This document shows, one piece after another, positions 53,329 to 62,572 of a DNA stretch of 64,000 nt. The first letter of the stretch is position 1. Each line of letters starts with the position of its first letter. The stretch comes from Bifidobacterium sp. WK012_4_13. GTDB lineage: Bacteria > Actinomycetota > Actinomycetes > Actinomycetales > Bifidobacteriaceae. The translations under genes and the position numbers were made by a program. The stretch spans positions 868,001 through 932,000 of the forward strand of contig NZ_CP129683.1 of NCBI RefSeq assembly GCF_041080835.1, read 5' to 3'. The notes under the pieces are model-generated. The model was not told the DNA's origin and did no database searches. It worked only from the letters and a program-made list of their open reading frames with translations.

Positions 53329-54579
53329 TCAGGATTCACGATGTGCGCTTGCACTTGCGACTGCGGCGAGCGCACGTGGCTCATGCAGTCCTTCGGCAGC
53401 GAATCTGTCGGCTATCTTCTGCGCGATGGTCCTGCCGGCTCCCTGCTTGACGAGTGCGATTATCGATCCGCCGAAGCCGCCGCCTGTCATTCGAGCGCCA
53501 TACGCTCCGTTCTGACGAGCCACGTCGACGGCGATATCGAGTTCGGGAACGGTTACCTCATAATCGGATTTCAACGAATCATGCGAAGCATTGAACAGAC
53601 GTCCTGCCTCGACGATGTCCTTGTTGTTGAAGGCCTTGACGAATGTCCGGACGCGTGCGATCTCCGTCACGACGTGGCGCACACGCTTCTTCATCGTTTC
53701 ATCGGAAAGCGCGTCAAGCGTCTCCTTGAGCGCCTGGAACGGATCGTCGGACTTCTGGATCTGATCGGCGCATACGCGTAGGTTGGCGACCCCAAGTATG
53801 TTCGCAGCCTTCTCGCATGTGGTGCGTCGCTGTGCATATTGCCCGTCGTTGAGCTGGTGTGGCGCCTGGGTGTCCACAACCAGCAGCTCCAAGCCCTGCG
53901 CGACGAGATTGAATGGGACTTGCCTGACGCTTTCGAGTGCGCTGAGTTCGGGACGGCAGTCAAGCAGCAATGCATGCCCGGGCTTGCATCTCATGGAGGC
54001 ATTCTGATCAAGCCCGCCAGTGCTCGCCTCTGCCATGTCATTCTCTGACTTCATGGCAGCCTGGATCAGGGTGATCCTGCCTTCGTCGGAATCGCCAAAG
54101 CCGAGTCTGAACACATCGTCGATGGCGAGCGCGGTCGAGCATGTCATCGCTGCAGAGGAACTCAGACCAGACCCCAAGGGAACGCATGAGGAGACCGCAG
54201 CGTCAAATCCGGTCACACGATCGAAACCCATCTTGCGCAGCGCCCAGGCGACGCCGATTGGGTATGCGCCCCAACCTTTGACGCCACCGCCTTGAAGCCC
54301 GTCAAGATTTGCCTGCGAAACCTCGTCGGGCTTCAACTCAGAAACCACTCTGACGATGTTGTCGTGCCGTGGCTTGAGAGCGATGTACGTCCGTTGCGGA
54401 AGAGCGATTGGCAGACACAGACCGGCGTTGTAATCGGTATGCTCCCCGATGAGGTTCACTCTGCCGGGAGCGCTCCATACACCCGTTTCATGCCCGTCGA
54501 AAGTCTTGCGGAACAGGGAACGGGAACGAAGCACGCCCTGCTCCGGCGACAGCGGTTCGACGAATTCTATAGCTGACAT
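53329..54579 (-). CDS. galK: galactokinase
   Basis: Encodes 416 residues of the GHMP kinase family. The galactokinase signature GRVNLIGEHTDYN (39-51) binds the sugar, PLGSGLSSSAA is the ATP loop and the third motif reads GARMTGGGFGGSIIAL near the C terminus. It phosphorylates galactose at C1 in the Leloir pathway. The start follows GGAGCTGAATGCA, and the gene begins 5 bp after galT, so the two are co-transcribed. A strong terminator follows. Confidence 0.97.
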   Translation of the reverse strand: MSAIEFVEPLSPEQGVLRSRSLFRKTFDGHETGVWSAPGRVNLIGEHTDYNAGLCLPIALPQRTYIALKPRHDNIVRVVSELKPDEVSQANLDGLQGGGVKGWGAYPIGVAWALRKMGFDRVTGFDAAVSSCVPLGSGLSSSAAMTCSTALAIDDVFRLGFGDSDEGRITLIQAAMKSENDMAEASTGGLDQNASMRCKPGHALLLDCRPELSALESVRQVPFNLVAQGLELLVVDTQAPHQLNDGQYAQRRTTCEKAANILGVANLRVCADQIQKSDDPFQALKETLDALSDETMKKRVRHVVTEIARVRTFVKAFNNKDIVEAGRLFNASHDSLKSDYEVTVPELDIAVDVARQNGAYGARMTGGGFGGSIIALVKQGAGRTIAQKIADRFAAEGLHEPRALAAVASASAHRES

Positions 54580-54584
54580 TGCAT

Positions 54585-55868
54585 TCAGCTCCTCTCGGCT
54601 TCAAGGTCCATTGGTCCAAGTTCATGGAAACGGGCGGCGATCTTCTCCGGTGTCGTGTCGGAGATCCATGCGGCCATTCCCGATTCGGATCCTGCAAGAT
54701 ACTTGATCTTGTTCGCGGCCCTTCTGAATGAGAAGAACTGCAGGTTCAGGCGGTAATGATCACGACGCCCGTCATGGATAGGAGCCTGATGCCACGCGGA
54801 GATGTATGGCAGATCCATGCCCTTGCCATCGCCCTTGTCGAAGAATGCATTTCCACGCCTGAGCAGTGTGGAATACATCTGCGCAAGACCCCAACGCTCA
54901 TCGTCGTTCAGTTGGTCGATGGTGAGGATGCCGTCACGGACAGGTGCGACATGGACTTCCAAAGGCCAGCGAGCGGCAGCGGGAACGTATGCGACCCAGG
55001 TGCGATTGCGGAAGATGATGCGTTCCTTGGCTTCCAGCTCGGCGTCAAGCATGTCCTTGAGCAGGTTGGAGCCATTCTTTTCGAAGTATGCCTCGGTATG
55101 CTTCAGCTCCTGCTCCATCTTTGGAGCGATGAAGGGATAGCAATAGATCTGTCCGTGCGGGTGGGCAAGCGATACGCCTATCTCCTGGCCATGATTCTCG
55201 AACGGGAATATCTGCTGGATGCCATCGATGGCCGAAATCTCGGCTGTCCGGAACGCCCATGCCTCGACTATCGTGCGAATTCTTGAGATCGGCAGGTCAG
55301 CGGGGAGCGCCTGCTCGTTAGGATCGAAGCAGACCACCTCACAGCGGCCGTTCGCGGTGCTTTTCGCCCAAAGCGGGTTGTCGTCGACATACGTCACTCT
55401 GTCAGGCTCACCGGGAACCTGCATCATTGACGGGAAGCGGTTCTCAAATACCACGACGTCGTAATCGGTGTCGGGAATCTCGCCATCCTGGTACGGATCT
55501 CCTGGCTTCCTGGCCGCAAGGGGGTTGCCGGATGCAACCGCACCTGGCCCTGCGGTGATGGGACGGTTCATCCGGGCAGTGGCCATTGGAATCCAGTCAC
55601 CCGTGAGAGGGTCGCGGCGCATCTGCGGGGCCTGAATCGGAACAAGATTGCCGTCCGCATCCTTCTGCGGCTCAAAGCGGTCTGTCAGAGGGCGAGGATC
55701 GTGGAGTTCACGAGTCTTCGCACCGGAAACGTATTCCGGATCGTCGTCCATGTAGAAGAAGTCACGGCCATCGGCAAGAGTCGTCGGTGTTATGCGAATG
55801 TGCTCCGAGGCATATTCGCCCTGCCTGTATACCTTATATCGGTTCAATTCTGACTGAGCGTCACTCAT
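54585..55868 (-). CDS. galT: galactose-1-phosphate uridylyltransferase
   Basis: Encodes 427 residues. The active-site HPHGQ (236-240) with nucleophile His238 and the long N-terminal strand-rich domain identify GalT of the HIT superfamily. It exchanges UMP between UDP-glucose and galactose 1-phosphate. The ATG at 55868 is chosen because AAAGGGA stands 8 bp upstream; an ATG two codons earlier is too close to it. The coding region overlaps the end of the DeoR-type gene by 8 bp, and galK follows after 5 bp, so regulator and enzymes form one transcript. Confidence 0.96.
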   Translation of the reverse strand: MSDAQSELNRYKVYRQGEYASEHIRITPTTLADGRDFFYMDDDPEYVSGAKTRELHDPRPLTDRFEPQKDADGNLVPIQAPQMRRDPLTGDWIPMATARMNRPITAGPGAVASGNPLAARKPGDPYQDGEIPDTDYDVVVFENRFPSMMQVPGEPDRVTYVDDNPLWAKSTANGRCEVVCFDPNEQALPADLPISRIRTIVEAWAFRTAEISAIDGIQQIFPFENHGQEIGVSLAHPHGQIYCYPFIAPKMEQELKHTEAYFEKNGSNLLKDMLDAELEAKERIIFRNRTWVAYVPAAARWPLEVHVAPVRDGILTIDQLNDDERWGLAQMYSTLLRRGNAFFDKGDGKGMDLPYISAWHQAPIHDGRRDHYRLNLQFFSFRRAANKIKYLAGSESGMAAWISDTTPEKIAARFHELGPMDLEAERS

Positions 55869-56685
55869 CGACATTATCCCTTTCCTCGCTGTTGTCTTCA
55901 GCTGAATTCTGATGGGCAAGAACCAGCGTCTTGACCAATTCCTTTGTTCTCTGTGAGTCTTCAGGATCAAGCTCGTCATCGGTGATCACAGCCTCGACAT
56001 CGCTGAATCCCGCAAACAGGGATAGCGAGGTGCTGCTCCATTTGGTGTGGTCGGTCAGGATGATCGTCTTGTCCGCAATCTGCATCATTGCCATGTCCGT
56101 CGCAGCCTCCAGCGAATTGGGCATCAGGAAGCCCCGTGGAATCGACACCGAGTGGGTCCCAAGAAATACCGTGTTGACCCTGAGCGAGGCAACGACCTTG
56201 TCCGCGATCGGACCGACCAAGGAATTTGAGCGGCTGATCACCCCACCCGTGACGATCACTTCGACATCCTTGCTTTCGAGAGCCTGCACGAGCTCCGCAA
56301 CCGGCAACGAGTTGGTAAGAATGGTGATTCCCGACGAACGCCGACTTTCAAGCAGATGCTGGGCAAAGACATAGGCGGTCGTGCCGCCGCCAATAGCGAT
56401 CACGTCTCCGGGAGAGACATAGTTGACAGCCTCGCGGGCTATGGCATCCTTCAGACCGATGTCCATCTGCGACTTGACTGAAAACAGCGGCTCTGCAAGA
56501 AGAGAGCTTGTCGTGACCGCCCCACCATGAACGCGCTTGAGCAATCCCTTGTCCGCCAGGTCAGCGATATCTCTGCGAATCGTCATCGCTGATACACCGA
56601 GCTCCTCCGAGAGGGCGGTGATGCGCACCGCTCCCCTGGTACGCAATCTGCTGAGGATGAGATGTTGACGCTGTGAGGATATCAT
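55861..56685 (-). CDS. DeoR-family regulator of the galactose operon
   Basis: Encodes 274 residues. The N-terminal winged HTH (ITALSEELGVSAMTIRRDIADL, residues 22-43, quoted here in part) is followed by the DeoR phosphosugar-sensor domain with VIAIGGGTTAYVFA and LTNSLPVAELV. Such regulators repress sugar operons and are released by a phosphorylated sugar, here plausibly galactose 1-phosphate or a tagatose-type intermediate. It is the first gene of the operon, before galT and galK, hence autoregulated. No ribosome-binding site precedes the ATG at 56685, and a promoter -10 lies so close that transcription would start at the start codon. Confidence 0.9.
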   Translation of the reverse strand: MISSQRQHLILSRLRTRGAVRITALSEELGVSAMTIRRDIADLADKGLLKRVHGGAVTTSSLLAEPLFSVKSQMDIGLKDAIAREAVNYVSPGDVIAIGGGTTAYVFAQHLLESRRSSGITILTNSLPVAELVQALESKDVEVIVTGGVISRSNSLVGPIADKVVASLRVNTVFLGTHSVSIPRGFLMPNSLEAATDMAMMQIADKTIILTDHTKWSSTSLSLFAGFSDVEAVITDDELDPEDSQRTKELVKTLVLAHQNSAEDNSEERDNVDE

Positions 56686-56691
56686 TCGAAC

Positions 56692-56721
56692 ATTATCGCA
56701 CACATTCGCGCAAAATGACAA
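56692..56721 (-). promoter_or_regulatory. gal operon promoter producing a leaderless mRNA
   Basis: On the minus strand TTGTCA (56716-56721) and GATAAT (56692-56697) are 18 nt apart. The -10 ends 6 nt before the A of the DeoR-type ATG at 56685, so the transcript should start at or next to the start codon. Confidence 0.65.
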
Positions 56722-56832
56722 CTTAACTTGAGCGTTTCATGAGCAATTGGATGTAATCAATCGGCAGCCAAACGCTGACCGAAAGACCTTGACCCATGAT
56801 CGCAACGCAACCCCATGCACAGAAGCGAGGTG

Positions 56833-57639
56833 TCAGCGGCTGCCTTTCCCGAAGCGCTGCAGACCCCAGAGCGTGACCTTCGCCATTGCCTCGATGACGA
56901 TGGAGCGAGTCATCTTCGATTCGCCTCTGGTGCGCTCGACGAATGCGATCGGGACCTCCCGGATCACGCCGCCGGCAGCTGCGACTCGTCGAGTCATGTC
57001 AATCTGGAAGACGTAGCCGTTCGCGTTGATCTCGTCAAGGTCGATGGTGCGCAATATGTCCGCCTTGTACGCACGAAAGCCGGCAGTCATGTCTCGCACC
57101 GGAAGACCGAGCATAAGCCTTGCATAGCATGAGCCGAGACGCGAAATCGCGTTTCGTGTCCCTGACCAGTTGATTGTCTGACCGCCTTCCACGCGGCGAG
57201 AGCCGATGACCAGGTCAACGCCAGGATTTCGATTCAGCACAGCCAGCATGCGCGCCAGATCCTCGGCACGGTGAGACCCATCCATGTCCATCTCGCAGAT
57301 CACGTCGTATCCGTGAGACAATCCCCAATGGAACCCATCGATGTATGCCGGTCCAAGCCCCTGCTTGCTCTGGCGGTGAAGCACATGGATGCGTCCGTCG
57401 CCCTGCGCGAGAAAGTCGGCCACCCGCCCCGTCCCATCCGGAGAATCGTCATCGACGACCAGCACGTCGACGTTTGGATTGAGGGCAAAGACATTTGCCA
57501 GGGTCGGCCCAAGATTTTCCGCCTCGTCGTATGTAGGCATGACCACCAGGACTTCGACCGCATGCACTTCGGACCGAGAGCCCGCTTGCTCACTGCCAGC
57601 ATCATCGGAGGAGGCGCCCTCAATGTTGAAATCCCGCAC
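56833..57639 (-). CDS. polyprenol-phosphate mannose synthase-like glycosyltransferase
   Basis: Encodes 268 residues of a GT2 glycosyltransferase of the dolichyl-phosphate mannose synthase group. VVMPTYDEAENL starts the nucleotide-binding fold, DDDSPDGT (63-70) follows, and the metal motif lies in EMDMDGSH (116-123). GSRRVEGG and RGESKMT complete the family pattern. It probably transfers mannose (or another hexose) from a nucleotide sugar to polyprenol phosphate, supplying glycosyl donors for cell-envelope glycans. There is no acyltransferase fusion as in some mycobacterial proteins. The GTG at 57639 is chosen because AAAGGAG stands upstream. It is divergent from pyrD. Confidence 0.84.
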   Translation of the reverse strand: MRDFNIEGASSDDAGSEQAGSRSEVHAVEVLVVMPTYDEAENLGPTLANVFALNPNVDVLVVDDDSPDGTGRVADFLAQGDGRIHVLHRQSKQGLGPAYIDGFHWGLSHGYDVICEMDMDGSHRAEDLARMLAVLNRNPGVDLVIGSRRVEGGQTINWSGTRNAISRLGSCYARLMLGLPVRDMTAGFRAYKADILRTIDLDEINANGYVFQIDMTRRVAAAGGVIREVPIAFVERTRGESKMTRSIVIEAMAKVTLWGLQRFGKGSR

Positions 57640-57790
57640 AGTCACTCCTTTCATGACTTCTGACAACTCTAACGCCTATCAGGAGCTGAAACGAGAGAAC
57701 CCACCGAATTTCAGCACAATTCCAATGCAACTCACAGAACTGCCGAAACATTCAGCAAAAATTCGCGGCAACCGTGCGACAATAGAGGTC

Positions 57791-58939
57791 ATGGCCTACG
57801 TATCCCAATCTTTTGCACATGACAAACTCAACAAGCTCAGCACTGACATGTTCACCTTTGCATACAAGCATGCCTTCAAACCGTTCATTTTCAACGAGAC
57901 GCCGGATGTCGCGCACGATCAGATGATTTCCTTCTGCCGCGTGGCCGGCAAGGTCCCACCGCTGATGTGGGCGCTCGGCGAGATGATCGACTACACAGAT
58001 CCGATGCTCGAATCGGAGGTCATGGGAATTCACTTCGACAACCCATTCGGACTCTCCGCGGGCCTGGACAAGAACTGCGACCTCTCGACCGTCCTCGATG
58101 CGGCAGGATTCGGCTTTGAAACGGTGGGATCCACGACTTCCCGCCCATGCCCGGGAAACGCGCGCCCATGGTTCCACCGTCTTCCAGAATATGATTCCAT
58201 GCTGGTTCATGTCGGATTGGCCAATGACGGCTCCGAATACGTCATTCCCCGCGTCGAAAGGGCGCACACGCAGGCGAAGAGCATGAAGATGTCGATTTCC
58301 ATCGCTCGCACCAATGACGACCACACAGGTGACATCGACGAGGGAATAGAGGATTACCGCATTTCCCTGGAACGCGCAGCCAACAGATCCTCAATCGTCG
58401 AAATCAATATTTCCTGCCCCAATACCCGCGCAGGCGAACCATTCAACGAAAATCCCGATAACCTCGACCGTCTCTTCTCCGAACTCGACAAGGTTGAGCA
58501 CTCCCAGCCCCTGTTGGTCAAGATGCCTCTGAACAAGACCTGGGAGGAATTCCAAGGGCTGCTCGACGTCCTTGTCAGCCACGACGTTCAAGGCGTGACT
58601 TTGGCTAATCTGCAGAAGGATCGGACTGGGCTCAATGTGCCACAAAGCTGGCTCGGAGGCCTTTCCGGAGGGCCCTGCTACGTTGCCAGCAATGACACCA
58701 TAGGCAAGGTGTATCAGCAGTATGGCGACAAACTTACCATCGCCGGAGTCGGTGGCGTGTTCACGCCGCAGCAGGCATATGCCAAGATCCGCAACGGTTC
58801 AAGCCTTGTCATGTTCGTTTCTTCCTTGATGTACCGGGGACCGCAGCAAATCACGACATTGAAGCGCGGCCTGGTCGACCTGCTGCGCAAGGACGGCTTT
58901 GCGAACGTATCAGAGGCAGTCGGAGCCAACTTTCGCTGA
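57791..58939 (+). CDS. pyrD: dihydroorotate dehydrogenase, class 2
   Basis: Encodes 382 residues. FMN site NPFGLSAGLDKN (84-95), the class 2 phrase GSTTSRPCPGNARPWFHR and the catalytic-base region ISCPNTRAG with Ser208 mark a membrane-associated quinone-reducing PyrD rather than the NAD- or fumarate-linked class 1 forms. The N-terminal stretch (about 1-45) fits the membrane-binding helices. It oxidises dihydroorotate in pyrimidine synthesis. The start at 57791 follows AGAGGTC; an open frame continues upstream through the divergent glycosyltransferase gene and is not coding. It ends before a bidirectional terminator. Confidence 0.93.
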   Translation: MAYVSQSFAHDKLNKLSTDMFTFAYKHAFKPFIFNETPDVAHDQMISFCRVAGKVPPLMWALGEMIDYTDPMLESEVMGIHFDNPFGLSAGLDKNCDLSTVLDAAGFGFETVGSTTSRPCPGNARPWFHRLPEYDSMLVHVGLANDGSEYVIPRVERAHTQAKSMKMSISIARTNDDHTGDIDEGIEDYRISLERAANRSSIVEINISCPNTRAGEPFNENPDNLDRLFSELDKVEHSQPLLVKMPLNKTWEEFQGLLDVLVSHDVQGVTLANLQKDRTGLNVPQSWLGGLSGGPCYVASNDTIGKVYQQYGDKLTIAGVGGVFTPQQAYAKIRNGSSLVMFVSSLMYRGPQQITTLKRGLVDLLRKDGFANVSEAVGANFR

Positions 58940-58983
58940 CCGGCCTCGATTCGCTGACCGACTTCGAAGGCAATGAATTCAAT

Positions 58984-59018
58984 CGTGCGCCCCGCAGGCT
59001 CATCCTGCGGGGCGCACG
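58984..59018. terminator. bidirectional terminator between pyrD and the OYE gene
   Basis: A 15-bp perfect GC-rich stem (58984-58998 with 59004-59018) with a 5-base loop lies 44 nt after the pyrD stop and 42 nt before the convergent OYE-family stop. AT-rich sequence follows on the minus strand. Confidence 0.75.
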
Positions 59019-59060
59019 TCTCAGGCACCAATGCGTTTCATCCTCGGGGAACGCGTCGTA

Positions 59061-60164
59061 TCAGCGACTTGTTCCGAACGCACCTCGAACGTATTGATCG
59101 GGATATGGCGCTTCGCGCTTGGATATTCCAAGCTTGTGCGCCGCTCGCAAAGGCCAGTACGGATCTCTGAGCGCGGCCCTTCCTATCTCGACTGCATCCG
59201 CCTGACCCTTATGGATGATCCTTTCGGCCTGCTTCGGCTTGGTTATGAGACCGACCGCAGTGGTTGGAACCTTGATTTCAGTCCTGATCGCAGCTGAGAA
59301 CGGGACCTGGTAGTTTGGCTTCGCCGGAATGCTGACGCCAGAGACAATCCCACCGGTCGAGACATCGATGAGATCGACGCCATGTGACTTGACTTCCTTC
59401 GCAAACTGCAGCGTCTGACTCAAGTCCCAGCCACCCGCAGCCCAGTCCGTCGCCGAGACACGGATCAGAAGAGGCATGGTCTGCGGTATGGCACTCCGGA
59501 TCGCGTCGATTACCTCAATGGCGAAACGCATCCGATTCTCAAGCGAACCGCCATACTCATCCTGACGAGTGTTCACCAGCGGGTCAAGAAATTGAGTGAT
59601 GAGATATCCGTGGGCTCCGTGGATTTCGATGGCTTCGAATCCCGCCCTCACAGCCCTTTCAGCAGCCGAGCGGAAGTCGTCCACGATTCTGTGGATGTCG
59701 TCGACTCCCAATGCCAACGGAACGTCGCACTTGCCATAGGCCAGGGCGCTCGGGCCCAAGGGCTGCCATCCGCCTTCGTCCTGCGGAACGTTGCGCCCGA
59801 TATGCCCCAGGGAGAACGAACCTGTCGAGGCCTTTCGCCCAGCATGATTGAGCTGAACTGCAACCTTCGCGCCCGTCTTCTTGATATCGTCCACGATCCA
59901 TTGCCACGCGAGTATCTGATCGTCATTCCACAGGCCGACGTCGCATGGCGAAATGCGTCCTTCGGGGCTCACCGCGGTCGCCTCGGTTATGATCAGGCCA
60001 AAGCCCCCAAGAGCGCGTGATACATAGTGCTGGTAGTGGAATGGCGTTGGCTTGCCATCCTGCCGATACACCGAATAGGTATCCATGGGAGGAAGCCATA
60101 TGCGGTTTCGCGTTGTCATGCCGCGCAAGGTCATTGGAGAAAACAATGTTGGAATCTCGGACAT
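59061..60164 (-). CDS. namA: Old Yellow Enzyme homologue (NADPH dehydrogenase, YqjM-like)
   Basis: Encodes 367 residues, TIM barrel with FMN. The HGAHGYLITQFLDP phrase carries the substrate His pair, and YGGSLENRMRF, RVSATDW and the C-terminal GRAALRDPYWPLRAA match the YqjM/NamA branch. It reduces activated alkenes with NADPH. In YqjM the motif near residue 26 is MCMY; here it reads MDTY (Asp28, Tyr30), so the Cys that tunes the flavin is replaced. Two adjacent ATG codons at 60167 and 60164 are possible starts; the second is better spaced from GAGGGG. Confidence 0.9.
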   Translation of the reverse strand: MSEIPTLFSPMTLRGMTTRNRIWLPPMDTYSVYRQDGKPTPFHYQHYVSRALGGFGLIITEATAVSPEGRISPCDVGLWNDDQILAWQWIVDDIKKTGAKVAVQLNHAGRKASTGSFSLGHIGRNVPQDEGGWQPLGPSALAYGKCDVPLALGVDDIHRIVDDFRSAAERAVRAGFEAIEIHGAHGYLITQFLDPLVNTRQDEYGGSLENRMRFAIEVIDAIRSAIPQTMPLLIRVSATDWAAGGWDLSQTLQFAKEVKSHGVDLIDVSTGGIVSGVSIPAKPNYQVPFSAAIRTEIKVPTTAVGLITKPKQAERIIHKGQADAVEIGRAALRDPYWPLRAAHKLGISKREAPYPDQYVRGAFGTSR

Positions 60165-60309
60165 CATGCCCCTCTTCTCGGTCGTCCGACGCGGAACGGC
60201 AACTCCAGGAACCCCATTCCCACGCCGCGTGCGATGCTGCCGACGAGTGGTCGGCAGACCTTTGGTAACCGCTTCCATTGTATGCTCACATGCCAACGGA
60301 GCATAGGCA

Positions 60310-60350
60310 GATGCGCCTTGCATCCGAGCAGTCGGGCCACAGGGCGCATC
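60310..60350 (-). terminator. inverted repeat after the penicillin-binding protein gene
   Basis: GATGCGCC (60310-60317) and GGCGCATC (60343-60350) form an 8-bp stem with a large loop just beyond the stop codon. No T-run follows, so support as a terminator is weak. Confidence 0.35.
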
Positions 60351-60359
60351 GCCACGGCA

Positions 60360-62513
60360 TCACTGCGTCGAACTTGACGTTGCGGTCGCCGTGGTACCTG
60401 TATATGCGGCATCAGGAGTTCCGTAGCTGTTGTTGGCAGGAATCTTCGCAGCCGCCAGATAGGTATTCATGAACGCCTTCCATGCCGGTGTCGCTATGTA
60501 CATGCCATACCAAGTGCTGTGATACACGCCGTTGATGGTCTTGTTATTGAAGGACTGGACGCTTTCGGCATTGCCGACCGCGACATACGCTGCGACCTGC
60601 GGAACGAAGCCGCCGGTCAGCATATAGGTCGACTCGTTGGTTCCCGTCTTGGCGAAGGTCTTGCGATTGTTGTCAAGCTGAGTCGTGGCAGCCTCACCAC
60701 CGGACTGCACGACACCTTGGTTCAAGGCATACGCGACGGTCTGCGCAATCCCCGAAGAGATTGCCTGATGGCAGTTCGCGCTGGGCACCTTAAGGCTGTC
60801 GCCATCCTTGTTGACGACCTTCTTCAATGCGATGGGCGTGCATTCCACACCGTTGGCAGCGATGGTCGCATATACGTTGGCCATCGTCAATGGCGACGCC
60901 TGCACGCTCCCGATAACCATTGGAGGGTTGTAGGAGTTGGATGAATATATGTCCGTCTGCCCGCTTGGCGAGTTGTGATAGCCCATCAGCTTTGCAGTGT
61001 CGGCGATCGAATTAATTCCGATGATCTGCGCCATGGAGGCCTGGGTGGTGTTGTGGGACTTCACCAAGCCTTCCAACGGAGTCTCTGGCGACGTGGTGCC
61101 ACCCCCGGAATTCTGCACCGACCATGTTCCCGTGCCGCTGTACCCAGGGAATGAGCTCAACGAATAGCTGGTGTATGTCTTGAGCGACTGATTGATCGAT
61201 TTACCTGCACGCATCCAGGCTGCAAGGTTTATCGGCTTCCATGTCGAACCGACCTGGAAACCCCATCCTCCGCCATCGACCTGGTCGACGGCATAGTTCA
61301 GCGCGGTCTTGGTTCCTCCCCCTGAACTCTGTGAGGCATCATAGGTTCGGTTGATGCCAAAGCCAAGCACCTCGCCGGTTCCGGGCCTGATCGCCGCTAT
61401 CGCGACCTCGAAGCCCGTCGGATCGTCCACCGGAATGGTTTCGCGTGCAGCCTTCATGGCAGCGCTGTTCGCATTGACATCCATGGTCGTATATATCTTC
61501 AGACCACCCTGCTCGAGCAGCTTCTCGCGCGCGGCCTCGGTCTTGCCGAATTCCTTCGAGTTGAGAATCTGCTTGGTCGCGTATTCGCAGAAGAACGCGG
61601 CATCTCCCGCTGCCTGGCACCCGGCGTTCACATTCTGCACGTGGAGCGTGTCCTTGACGGGCGTCGCCTTGGCCTTGTCGCGCTCGGCCTTCGTGATGTA
61701 TCCCTGCTGATACATCAGATCGAGCACGATGTTGCGCTGGGTCTGGGATTCCTTCAGATTCTCCGTCGGGTCATACTTGGCGGGGTTCTTGGTTATCGCC
61801 GCTATGGTCGCGGCCTCGACGATCGTCAGATCCTTAGCCGATTTATTGAAGAACCGCTGCGCCGCGGTCTCGACTCCATAGATGCCGTTGCCGAACTGGG
61901 CAATGTTCAGATACCCCTGCAGAATCTCGGCCTTGGTATATTTCTTCTCCATCTGCACGGCGATGAGCATCTCTCGAAGCTTTCGGGCGACCGTCTCCTC
62001 TGAAGCGTGGTAGACGGCGATCGGATCGTTGTCTTCCTCAGCCTGACTCATAAGCACGTTCTTGACGTATTGCTGCGTGAGCGATGAGCCGCCCTGCGTA
62101 TCGCCCTTCTTGATGTAGGTCTGGACGAAGGCGCGCATGACTCCCTGCACATCGACGCCGGCATGTTCGAAGAAGCGCTGATCCTCTCGCGCCACCACAG
62201 CCTTCTGCATATAGCTGGAGACCTGGTTCAGTGGAACCACGATTCGGTTCTGCGTATAGTACTGTGCGATGACGGTTTTGCCATCCGAGGCATAGATCGT
62301 CGATTTCTGTGGAAGATCGGTGACATCGAAATTGATGCCTTCAGTCTTCAAACTTGGTATGAGAGCCTTCACGGCTGTGTTGGCACCAAATACGGCAGGC
62401 AGCAGGAACCCTGAGGCCACCACCCCACCTGTTACGCAAAACATCGCGTAGGCCAGTAATAGCGTAAAAAAGCGGCGAACGGTTATAGACTTCTTCTTCG
62501 GCATGCTGCTCAT
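60360..62513 (-). CDS. class A penicillin-binding protein
   Basis: Encodes 717 residues. A short cytoplasmic basic tail and one membrane helix (about 14-40) precede the glycosyltransferase domain. EDQRFFEHAGVD holds catalytic Glu110, followed by GGSSLTQQYVKN and KKYTKAEILQGYLN. The transpeptidase domain has GSTWKPI (active Ser), SHN and KTGT. It polymerises and cross-links peptidoglycan outside the membrane. The C terminus is Ser/Thr/Ala-rich. The start is uncertain: ATG codons at 62513 and 62504 both lack a strong ribosome-binding site, although AGGGGA lies about 10 bp before the first. It follows the Crp-type gene by 59 bp. Confidence 0.95.
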   Translation of the reverse strand: MSSMPKKKSITVRRFFTLLLAYAMFCVTGGVVASGFLLPAVFGANTAVKALIPSLKTEGINFDVTDLPQKSTIYASDGKTVIAQYYTQNRIVVPLNQVSSYMQKAVVAREDQRFFEHAGVDVQGVMRAFVQTYIKKGDTQGGSSLTQQYVKNVLMSQAEEDNDPIAVYHASEETVARKLREMLIAVQMEKKYTKAEILQGYLNIAQFGNGIYGVETAAQRFFNKSAKDLTIVEAATIAAITKNPAKYDPTENLKESQTQRNIVLDLMYQQGYITKAERDKAKATPVKDTLHVQNVNAGCQAAGDAAFFCEYATKQILNSKEFGKTEAAREKLLEQGGLKIYTTMDVNANSAAMKAARETIPVDDPTGFEVAIAAIRPGTGEVLGFGINRTYDASQSSGGGTKTALNYAVDQVDGGGWGFQVGSTWKPINLAAWMRAGKSINQSLKTYTSYSLSSFPGYSGTGTWSVQNSGGGTTSPETPLEGLVKSHNTTQASMAQIIGINSIADTAKLMGYHNSPSGQTDIYSSNSYNPPMVIGSVQASPLTMANVYATIAANGVECTPIALKKVVNKDGDSLKVPSANCHQAISSGIAQTVAYALNQGVVQSGGEAATTQLDNNRKTFAKTGTNESTYMLTGGFVPQVAAYVAVGNAESVQSFNNKTINGVYHSTWYGMYIATPAWKAFMNTYLAAAKIPANNSYGTPDAAYTGTTATATSSSTQ

Positions 62514-62572
62514 TCTAAAGCCATCCCCTGAATATGGGACTCAGGATGCATGGTCTATATGCAATTTCCACA

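Noticed and set aside
57389..57790. N-terminal extension of the pyrD frame
   Set aside because: It is antisense to the divergent glycosyltransferase gene and carries no class 2 PyrD sequence; the homology begins at 57791.
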